Shown: one piece after another, positions 1 through 5,082 of the stretch
Layout of the letters: each line of letters opens with the position of its first letter
How positions within the stretch are numbered: the stretch's first letter is position 1
DNA from: Planctomycetia bacterium
GTDB taxonomy: Bacteria; Planctomycetota; Planctomycetia; Pirellulales; UBA1268
Reading direction: 5' to 3'
Assembly (NCBI GenBank): GCA_009926295.1
Contig: RFPF01000237.1
Location: 1-5,082 of the forward strand
Length of the DNA: 5,082 bases
Position numbers and translations under genes: made by a program
Notes under the pieces: generated by a model
Database searches by the model: none
Told to the model about the DNA's origin: nothing
Seen by the model: only the letters and a program-made list of their open reading frames with translations

Positions 1-123
1 CATGCCCTCGAGCGGGCTGTGGGAGCGAGCGTAGGCATGGATGCCGAAAGCGAAGCGGACACGCAGAGAGCCAAGGCCTGGAGGGCCGAGGCGAACGTCC
101 GGCGAGGGGGTCTGGGCAGTCAC
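1..123 (-). CDS. Partial N-terminus of an unrecognised protein, GTG start, runs off the left edge
   Basis: Reading the minus strand from GTG at 123-121, the frame is open for 41 codons to base 1, and an in-frame TGA lies just upstream of the GTG inside the cysC end region. The peptide begins VTAQTPSPDVRLGPPGLGSL and continues with RVRFAFGIHAYARSHSPLEG and then M. The composition looks protein-like after about residue 18: a mixed hydrophobic and aromatic stretch rather than the Arg/Pro/Ala runs typical of shadow frames in GC-rich DNA. It would be the third gene on this strand, 37 bases after the cysC stop, so it may share the transcript. No clear Shine-Dalgarno precedes the GTG, and a later ATG at 38-36 lies in another frame. 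I do not recognise the family and assign no function. Too little is visible for certainty. Confidence 0.42.
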   Translation of the reverse strand, partial: MTAQTPSPDVRLGPPGLGSLRVRFAFGIHAYARSHSPLEGM

Positions 124-160
124 GAGCCGGCTCGGGCGCGTTCAGGCGCGACAGCACCGC

Positions 161-844
161 TCAGGCTGGACGCGCTGCGATCTTGCCGGCACGTTCCAGC
201 CACGCGATCACCTCGGCGGCGAGTTCGTCGGGCGGGCGGCTTGCGGAGTCGACGACGATCTCCGGGGAGAGTGGCTCCTCGTAGGGGTCGTCGATGCCCG
301 TGAAGCCCTTGATCTCACCGGCCCGGGCCTTCTTGTAGAGCCCCTTCGGATCGCGGCCCTCGCAGACCGCAAGCGGCGCCTTCACGTACACCTCGACGAA
401 GTCGCCCGGCGCGAGCACGGCCCGCACGGCGTCGCGGTCACAGCGGTAGGGGCTGATGAAGGCCGTGAGCGCGATGATGCCGGCCTGGGAGAAGAGTTCC
501 GCCACGGCGCCGATGCGGCGGATGTTCTCTTCGCGATCCTGCGCGGAGAAGCCGAGGCCGAACCGCTTCGCGAACTCCGCGCCATGCCGCTCCGTGAGGA
601 GCGCGGGCGCGGCGTTGAGCCCCAGCCGCACGTTGTCGCCGTCGAGCACGAAGCTGCGGACGCCGCGGGCGTTGAGCCGCTGGTCGATGGCGTTGGCGAG
701 CGTGCTTTTCCCGCAGCCGGAGAGGCCGGTGAACCAGAGAACGCACCCCTTGTGCCCCGTGGCCCTCTCGCGATCGGCACGGGTCACCGCATGGGCGTGC
801 CAACGGACGTCGACCGTGTCATCGGGCGGGCCACCGTGGTTCAT
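161..844 (-). CDS. cysC: Adenylylsulfate (APS) kinase
   Basis: A 227-residue protein that phosphorylates adenosine 5'-phosphosulfate with ATP to give PAPS, the second step of sulfate activation, in the cytosol. Visible motifs: P-loop GLSGCGKST at residues 40-48, the LDGDNVR motif at 67-73, the REENIRR helix at 104-110, and FISPYR at 129-134, whose Ser131 matches the serine of E. coli CysC that can be phosphorylated. The lid-type segment KGLYKKARAGEIKGFTGIDD (167-186) precedes DPYE. The N-terminal WHAHAVTRADRE (15-26) is typical of stand-alone bacterial CysC and supports the ATG at 844. Compared with the usual short GLN-xx-LGFS link, residues 78-96 carry about 17 extra residues. No ATP sulfurylase gene (cysD, cysN or sat) is in view, so the APS source lies elsewhere. 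The gene follows the PDZ gene by 4 bases. Identity is near certain. Confidence 0.97.
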   Translation of the reverse strand: MNHGGPPDDTVDVRWHAHAVTRADRERATGHKGCVLWFTGLSGCGKSTLANAIDQRLNARGVRSFVLDGDNVRLGLNAAPALLTERHGAEFAKRFGLGFSAQDREENIRRIGAVAELFSQAGIIALTAFISPYRCDRDAVRAVLAPGDFVEVYVKAPLAVCEGRDPKGLYKKARAGEIKGFTGIDDPYEEPLSPEIVVDSASRPPDELAAEVIAWLERAGKIAARPA

Positions 845-859
845 GGCGCTACTCCCACC
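845..859 (-). promoter_or_regulatory. cysC ribosome binding site inside the end of the PDZ gene
   Basis: On the minus strand GGTGGGAG occupies 859-852, with the GGGAG core ending 7 bases before the cysC ATG at 844. It overlaps the last codons and TAG stop (851-849) of the upstream gene. Ribosomes finishing the PDZ gene would release next to the cysC start, which suggests translational coupling. The motif and spacing are seen directly; the coupling is inferred. Confidence 0.6.
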
Positions 860-1823
860 CGTCGAGCATCACATCACTCGTGAACCGGCGGGACTGCTCG
901 CCAGGAACAGTCCGCTCGATCTCGAGCTTGATCGTGTCGCCGGGGCCGTGCCGCCCCACCAGCTCCGTGAGCGACTCGAAGTTCACCACCGGTCCGCCGT
1001 CGATCGTGAGGACCACGTCGCCGATCTGCAAGCCCGCCTTCGCGGCGGCTGAGCCGTCCTGCACGTGCGTGATCATGCACGGCCCCGCCATCGGCTGTCC
1101 CGCCACGCCGAGCTTGCCCCCCTTCCGCACGTCGATCCGCGCTTCCGGAAGCTTCGCCGCGAGAGCCGCCACCTGTTCGTCGCCGACGCCCGTGCCGAAG
1201 AGTTGGATGACCTCGACGCCGCGCAGCCGGCCCAGCGCCCCGACGGCCGCTGCATCGATGGCGACGCCGAACACCCCGACTTGAAGCACCGCCGGCAGCC
1301 GTGACAGGAGCCGCAGGTCCTCGGACGATCCCCGCCAGCGGGCGTTGAGCGTCACGAGGAGTCCGCGGCGACCGCTGGGAAGCAGCGCCTCGCTGACCAC
1401 CGCGCCCAGCGTTTCGAGCTTCGCCCGCGCGGCTTCCGTCATCCCGCGATGGTGGAAGTCGAGCGCCCCGGCGGCGAGCCGCGAGACGGCGGAATCGGGG
1501 CCCTCCGCGATCGCCTCCAGCACCTGTTCCGCCTCGGCTGCGAGGGCCTCGTCGTCGCCGCCGAGGAAACCCCGCACGATCTCCACGGCCCGGCTGGCCA
1601 CTTCGAGGTCGTCGCGACCGATCGCGTCGCCGAGCGGGTGGAGCGAGGCCCGGCCGGCGGCCACGAGGCTGCTGCTGGCCGCCTCGCGCTGGGCGAACTG
1701 GTCGGCTCCGAGCTGGTCGATCCACGCGGCGATCTGCGCGGGCGGCGGCGGCTCGTCCGCAGCTGCCACGACCGGCACGACGAAAAACACGACGGGGATC
1801 GCGAGGCGGTGGGATGCGTGCAT
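849..1823 (-). CDS. Exported protein with HEAT-like, LRR-like and C-terminal PDZ segments
   Basis: A 324-residue protein with an N-terminal signal peptide: the hydrophobic core LAIPVVFFVVPVVAAA at about 7-22 is followed by Asp-Glu-Pro, with likely cleavage near residue 22, so it should act outside the cytoplasmic membrane. Residues about 30-88 (IDQLGADQFAQREAASSSL onward) resemble the helical HEAT-like repeats of many planctomycete exported proteins. Residues about 165-232 have a degenerate leucine-rich pattern, including VEVIQLFGTGVGDEQVAAL. Residues about 238-305 form a PDZ domain: ITHVQDGSAAAKAGLQIGDV (251-270), then VLTIDGGPV. No serine protease domain or catalytic triad is seen, so this is not a DegP-type protease; PDZ domains usually bind peptide C-termini. 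The ATG at 1823 is chosen because the signal peptide starts there. It is the first gene of a probable operon with cysC. Domain layout is fairly sure; biological role is unknown. Confidence 0.87.
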   Translation of the reverse strand: MHASHRLAIPVVFFVVPVVAAADEPPPPAQIAAWIDQLGADQFAQREAASSSLVAAGRASLHPLGDAIGRDDLEVASRAVEIVRGFLGGDDEALAAEAEQVLEAIAEGPDSAVSRLAAGALDFHHRGMTEAARAKLETLGAVVSEALLPSGRRGLLVTLNARWRGSSEDLRLLSRLPAVLQVGVFGVAIDAAAVGALGRLRGVEVIQLFGTGVGDEQVAALAAKLPEARIDVRKGGKLGVAGQPMAGPCMITHVQDGSAAAKAGLQIGDVVLTIDGGPVVNFESLTELVGRHGPGDTIKLEIERTVPGEQSRRFTSDVMLDGWE

Positions 1824-1919
1824 GCGGTCGTCCGGAAGCGGATTGTGCCGAATATACCAGCGGGCCGCGACGCCATGTTCCCGGGGCTACACTTGCAGAT
1901 CTGCCCACGGTCTCCTGCC
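1824..1919. promoter_or_regulatory. Divergent intergenic region between the PDZ gene and the YgiQ-type gene
   Basis: These 96 bases must hold the start signals of both diverging genes. The only AT-rich island is at 1851-1856 (AATATA on the plus strand). A perfect 10-base palindrome, GCAGATCTGC, sits at 1895-1904, 15 bases before the ygiQ ATG. Neither gene has a strong Shine-Dalgarno here. No tRNA, small ORF or terminator is evident. Confidence 0.5.
1851..1859 (-). promoter_or_regulatory. Possible extended -10 promoter element for the PDZ-cysC transcript
   Basis: The minus strand reads TGGTATATT at 1859-1851, which fits an extended -10 (TGnTATAAT with one mismatch). It would place the transcription start near 1843-1846 and give a leader of roughly 20-23 bases before the ATG at 1823. 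The hexamer 17 bases upstream (AACATG, 1879-1874) is a poor -35, so any activity would rest on the extended -10. Prediction only. Confidence 0.33.
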
Positions 1920-3905
1920 ATGACGCTTCCGCTCGTTCTCGAACGCACCCCGAGCCCCCCGCTTCCCACGACGCGGGACGAGATGCTCGCCCGCGGTTGG
2001 GACGAGGTGGACGTCGTGTTCGTCTCGGGCGACGCCTACGTCGATCATCCGAGTTTTGCCAATGGCCTGCTCGCCAGGCTCCTCGAGGCGGCGGGCTTCC
2101 GCGTGGCCGTGCTCGCCCAGCCCGACTGGCGGTCGTGCGAGCCGTGGCGGCAGTTCGGCCGGCCCCGGCTGTTCTTCGGCATTTCAGCCGGCAACATGGA
2201 CTCGATGATCAACCACTACACCGCCAATCGGAAGGTGCGGAACGACGACGCCTATTCGCCCAACGGCGAGATCGGCCGGCGGCCCGACCGCGCCACGCTC
2301 GCCTACTGCCAGCGGTCGCGGGAGGCGTTTCCCGGCGTGCCGGTCATCGCGGGCGGCGTGGAGGCGAGCCTGCGGAGGATCGCCCATTACGACTACTGGA
2401 GCGACACCGTCCGCCGTTCGATCCTCATGGACTCGAAGGCCGATCTGGTCGTGTTCGGCATGGGAGAGCGGACGATCCTCGACGTCGCCCACCGCCTCGC
2501 CGCAGGCAAGGCCGTGAAGGACCTGCGCGATCTGCGCGGCATCGCCTACCGGCTCGGCGCGAGTGAGCCGCCGCCGACTGGCCCCGGCGGTGGTGCGGCC
2601 GACACGGCCGAACTTCCCGACTACGAGTCGGTCGTGAGAGACACGCTCGCCTTCTGTGAGATGACGCGCATCTCGCACCTCGAGACGAATCCTCACAACG
2701 CGCGGCGGCTCGTCCAGCGGCACGGTCGCGAGAGCGTGGTCGTGAATCCCCCCGCCCTGCCCCTCGAGCAGGACGAGATGGACCAGGTCTATGGCCTCCC
2801 CTTCACCCGGCGGCCACACCCCTCCTACGGCGCCGCCCGCATCCCCGCCTTCGAGGTCGTGGAGACGAGCGTGCAGATCATGCGCGGCTGTTTCGGCGGC
2901 TGCACGTTCTGCTCGATCACGGCCCACGAAGGGCGGATCATCCAGAGCCGCTCTCCCGAGTCGGTGATCACCGAGATCAAGTTGCTCGCGAAGCAGCCCG
3001 GCTTCAAGGGCACGGTGTCGGACATCGGCGGCCCGACGGCCAACATGTATCAGATGCGGTGCACCCGGCCGGAGGTGGAGGCGAAGTGCCGCCGGCTCTC
3101 CTGCGTGCATCCGACCGTCTGCAAGCTCCTCGGCACCGACCACGGCCCGCTCAAGGATCTCATGCGCGAAGCCCGGAGCGTCGAGGGCGTGAAGCGCGTG
3201 CTCGTGGCCAGCGGCGTGCGAATGGACCTCGCCCGCCGCGATCCCGAGTATCTCGAGGAACTCGCCTCGCATCACGTCGGTGGCCATCTGAAGGTGGCGC
3301 CCGAACACACCGACCCCGAGGTCTTGAACCTCATGAAGAAGCCGTCGGCCGACGACTATGTCGAGTTCGACAAGGCCTTCACGGCGGCGAGCCGCCGCGT
3401 GGGCAAGAAGCAATACACGGTGCCCTACTTCATCGCCAGCCATCCCGGCAGCGGCGTCGAGGAGATGATCGACCTCGCCCTGTTCCTCAAGCGCAACAGC
3501 TACAAGCCCGATCAGGTGCAGGACTTCATCCCGAGCCCCTTCGACATCGCCGCCTGCATGTACTACACGGGGCTCGACCCGATGACGAAGGAGCCCGTGA
3601 AGGTGACGAAGGGGCTCAAGGACCGCCGCATGCAGCGGGCCCTGCTCCAGTTCTTCAAGCCGGAGAATTACTTCGAGGTGCGTCGGGCTCTGGAACAGGC
3701 CGGGAGGCACGACCTCGTCGGAAGTGGCTGCGACTGCCTGATCCCCGACCGCCCGCCCAAGGAAGCCCTCGACCGGAAGCGCCGCGAGGCCACGCAGGCG
3801 TTCACCGAGGAGACATCGGGCGACCACGTCCGCTCGGGGCGACCGGGCAGGGTGCGGCGGCAGCGAAAGACGGTCGGCTACCGCCCCAAGCGTTCCGGCC
3901 ACTGA
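1920..3905 (+). CDS. ygiQ: YgiQ family (UPF0313) radical SAM protein
   Basis: A 661-residue cytosolic Fe-S protein of the YgiQ/UPF0313 family, whose reaction is not established. The N-terminal YgiQ domain shows VSGDAYVDHPSF (35-46), a Rossmann-like B12-binding-type opening, then FFGISAGNMDSMIN (85-98) and HYDYWSDTVRRS (156-167). The radical SAM core carries CFGGCTFC, with Cys324, Cys328 and Cys331 as the CX3CX2C ligands of the SAM-binding [4Fe-4S] cluster. A second set, Cys381, Cys390, Cys395 and Cys401, follows. GGHLKVAPEHT (454-464) lies in the core, and the C-terminal part from about 526 (DUF3362-type) has DFIPSPF and MYYTG. The frame stays open back to 1449, antisense to the PDZ gene, but family similarity begins near residue 20, so ATG 1920 is preferred; ATG 1875 is the alternative. 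No clear Shine-Dalgarno is seen. E. coli YgiQ, as I recall, is about 740 residues; this one has a shorter linker before the core and a shorter basic tail (640-661). Confidence 0.96.
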   Translation: MTLPLVLERTPSPPLPTTRDEMLARGWDEVDVVFVSGDAYVDHPSFANGLLARLLEAAGFRVAVLAQPDWRSCEPWRQFGRPRLFFGISAGNMDSMINHYTANRKVRNDDAYSPNGEIGRRPDRATLAYCQRSREAFPGVPVIAGGVEASLRRIAHYDYWSDTVRRSILMDSKADLVVFGMGERTILDVAHRLAAGKAVKDLRDLRGIAYRLGASEPPPTGPGGGAADTAELPDYESVVRDTLAFCEMTRISHLETNPHNARRLVQRHGRESVVVNPPALPLEQDEMDQVYGLPFTRRPHPSYGAARIPAFEVVETSVQIMRGCFGGCTFCSITAHEGRIIQSRSPESVITEIKLLAKQPGFKGTVSDIGGPTANMYQMRCTRPEVEAKCRRLSCVHPTVCKLLGTDHGPLKDLMREARSVEGVKRVLVASGVRMDLARRDPEYLEELASHHVGGHLKVAPEHTDPEVLNLMKKPSADDYVEFDKAFTAASRRVGKKQYTVPYFIASHPGSGVEEMIDLALFLKRNSYKPDQVQDFIPSPFDIAACMYYTGLDPMTKEPVKVTKGLKDRRMQRALLQFFKPENYFEVRRALEQAGRHDLVGSGCDCLIPDRPPKEALDRKRREATQAFTEETSGDHVRSGRPGRVRRQRKTVGYRPKRSGH

Positions 3906-3963
3906 ACCAGCCGCCCGTCCGGGACGTACAGGTGCTCGTGTCCCTGCCCCCCTCCGCCCCGGC

Positions 3964-3969
3964 AAAGGA
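3964..3969 (+). promoter_or_regulatory. Shine-Dalgarno of the small exported protein gene
   Basis: AAAGGA at 3964-3969 lies 6 bases before the ATG at 3976. It is one of the better ribosome binding sites in the window and supports both the start choice and the reality of the small gene. The rest of the 70-base gap after the YgiQ gene is C-rich, with no convincing promoter or terminator. Confidence 0.55.
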
Positions 3970-3975
3970 TCCGCC

Positions 3976-4332
3976 ATGCTGCGTTCCGCCAAGAATCTGC
4001 TCGCCATCGTGTTCGCGGTCGCGACCATCATCTGGCTCGTCGCCACGGCCAAGGCGGCCGGCCCACGCAATCCGTACTCGAGCTTCAACCTTTCCGGCAT
4101 CAACTACGGCGCCCAGCAATGGGATCGGGCCCAGCGTCAGGGAAAGGTCGTGTGGCCCTACTACAACGTGCCATCGCGCGGCGCCACGCGGACCGCGTCC
4201 CGAGGCTCGGGCCTCTCCGTCGGCGGCGTGATCGCCGGTGGCGGCAACGCGGGCACGATCATCCAGGGTGGTTCCTACCGGCCGGCCCAGCGCTACTCCA
4301 CATCCCGTTCCTCCCGCCGCTGGCGCCGCTGA
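3976..4332 (+). CDS. Small exported or membrane-anchored protein of unknown function
   Basis: A 118-residue protein that I cannot assign to a named family. It opens with a charged MLRSAK, a hydrophobic segment at about 8-24 (LLAIVFAVATIIWLVAT) and then AKAAGP, which fits a signal peptide cut near residues 27-28 or an N-terminal anchor. The rest is rich in Gly, Ser, Tyr and Arg: NPYSSFNLSGINYGAQQWDR (32-51), WPYYNVPSRG (60-69), a Gly/Ile-rich stretch GVIAGGGNAGTIIQGG (84-99) and a basic end RSSRRWRR. No catalytic motif or cysteine is present. The Shine-Dalgarno at 3964-3969 and the well-formed signal segment support it as real, and the antisense frames lack such order. It lies 70 bases after the YgiQ gene on the same strand, so it may be co-transcribed. 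It faces the GNAT-type gene with a 6-base gap. It resembles small exported hypotheticals of planctomycetes, from memory only. Confidence 0.8.
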   Translation: MLRSAKNLLAIVFAVATIIWLVATAKAAGPRNPYSSFNLSGINYGAQQWDRAQRQGKVVWPYYNVPSRGATRTASRGSGLSVGGVIAGGGNAGTIIQGGSYRPAQRYSTSRSSRRWRR

Positions 4333-4338
4333 TGGACT

Positions 4339-5082
4339 TCAGGCGAGATCGCCGTCGTAGATGCGGTATTTCTTCGTGACGAGCGCCCCGCCGCGCTCCA
4401 GCGTACGCTTCGAGAGGTGGTTGCTCTCGAGCACCCACGAAAACTCGACCTCGTCCATGCCCCAGTCGTAGAGCCGCGGCACGAGGGCCGCGTGGAGCAC
4501 GAGCCCCACGCCCCACGCCTGATACTCGGGAATCACGTTCGTGCTGATGGCCCGCATCCGCTTGATGCCGCGCTTGTTCCAGAGCAGTTTGAGGAAACCG
4601 AACGGGAACAGACGGCCGTTGATCGCCCTGATCCGCGGGTTGTAGTCGAGCAGGCAGAAGACGGTGCCGATCGGCTTGCCCTCCACCTCGGCCACGAGGG
4701 CCAGTTCCGGCACGATGAGGTGCTTCAGGCTCGCCGCCATGTGCTTCACCTCGCCGGGGGAAAGCGGCACGAAGCCCCAGGTGCCGCCGAGGCTCGAGTT
4801 GTAGATCTCGAGGAACATCCGCACCTCCTGGTCGAACCGCCGCCGGTCGAGCGGCCGCACCGTCACGCCGAACCGCTCCTTCACCCCCTCCACCATCACC
4901 CCCAGTTTCGAGTCGATCGACTCGAGCATCTCCATGCGGCCCCAGAAGGCGTAGAGGTCCTCGATCTTCGCCAGCCCCTGCGCCTCGACGAGCGCCGGGT
5001 AGTAGGGCTTGTTGTGGGTCATCATGAAAAAGGGCGGGGTGTCGAAGCCCTCGATGAGCAGGCCGCACTCGTAGTTGAGCGA
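4339..5082 (-). CDS. GNAT-type N-acetyltransferase, N-terminus cut by the right window edge
   Basis: The frame is open from base 5082 to the TGA at 4341-4339, giving 247 visible residues. The first ATGs (5025 and 5022) are internal: the 19 codons before them encode SLNYECGLLIEGFDTPPFF, which continues naturally into MMTHNKPYYPALVEAQGL. That NYECG...GFDTPP...YYP...DLYAF block is characteristic of a family of about 370-380 residues, recalled and not searched, so perhaps 130 residues lie outside. The GNAT fold is suggested by LIVPELALVAEVEGKPIGTV (122-141), TNVIPEYQAWGVGLVLH (181-197) in the acetyl-CoA binding position (Q-x-x-G-x-G), and the closing VEFSWVLESNHLSKRTLERG (212-231) before ALVTKKYRIYDGD. 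Numbering is from the first visible residue. The substrate is unknown. It is likely transcribed separately from the neighbouring plus-strand gene. Confidence 0.88.
   Translation of the reverse strand, partial: SLNYECGLLIEGFDTPPFFMMTHNKPYYPALVEAQGLAKIEDLYAFWGRMEMLESIDSKLGVMVEGVKERFGVTVRPLDRRRFDQEVRMFLEIYNSSLGGTWGFVPLSPGEVKHMAASLKHLIVPELALVAEVEGKPIGTVFCLLDYNPRIRAINGRLFPFGFLKLLWNKRGIKRMRAISTNVIPEYQAWGVGLVLHAALVPRLYDWGMDEVEFSWVLESNHLSKRTLERGGALVTKKYRIYDGDLA

Noticed and set aside
41..883. Plus-strand open frame of 280 codons opposite cysC
   Set aside because: The opposite strand encodes unmistakable APS kinase; this frame has only shadow-type composition.
849..1823. DegP/HtrA-type serine protease reading of the PDZ protein
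   Set aside because: No trypsin-like domain or GNSGG-type active-site motif precedes the PDZ; the N-terminal part looks like HEAT and leucine-rich repeats.
1449..1919. N-terminal extension of the YgiQ-type protein
   Set aside because: The extension is antisense to the PDZ gene and has no similarity to the family's N-terminus. YgiQ-like sequence begins just after ATG 1920.
3921..3944. GGGAC/GTCCC inverted repeat after the YgiQ gene as a terminator
   Set aside because: The stem is only 5 base pairs with a 14-base loop and no T-run, so chance is the simpler explanation.
2184..4103. Long minus-strand open frame of 639 codons opposite the YgiQ-type gene
   Set aside because: It is antisense to a clearly recognised conserved gene, and its translation is rich in Arg, Ala, Gly, His and Val with no domain. 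Such frames are common opposite GC-rich genes.

Overview
The window is a GC-rich, gene-dense piece of bacterial chromosome. I infer a planctomycete (Pirellulales-like). The grounds are a secreted protein joining HEAT-like, leucine-rich-repeat-like and PDZ segments, a small lineage-type secreted protein, an APS kinase with an insert, and the scarcity of clear Shine-Dalgarno sites. This is pattern recognition, not a database result.

Left part (1-1823) reads on the minus strand. From promoter to window edge it holds a secreted PDZ-domain protein (1823-849), adenylylsulfate kinase CysC (844-161), and what looks like the first 41 codons of another gene starting with GTG at 123 and leaving the window at base 1. 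The first two genes are 4 bases apart, and the cysC ribosome binding site lies in the last codons of the PDZ gene, so they are probably translationally coupled.

A 96-base divergent intergenic region (1824-1919) separates this group from a plus-strand YgiQ-type radical SAM protein (1920-3905). A small exported protein of unknown function follows (3976-4332), with a good Shine-Dalgarno. A minus-strand GNAT-type protein (5082-4339) converges on it with a 6-base gap. This last gene is cut by the right edge: its frame stays open to base 5082, and the residues upstream of the first available ATG look like real protein.

Functionally the genes are a mixed housekeeping set: sulfate activation, a conserved Fe-S/SAM enzyme, an acyltransferase-like protein and two exported proteins. 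I see no mobile element, CRISPR array, RNA gene, defence system or biosynthetic cluster, and no convincing new multi-gene system. The points most worth a second look are the second conserved cysteine cluster in the YgiQ protein, the coupling of an exported PDZ protein to a cytosolic APS kinase, the insert in CysC, and the unrecognised small proteins.
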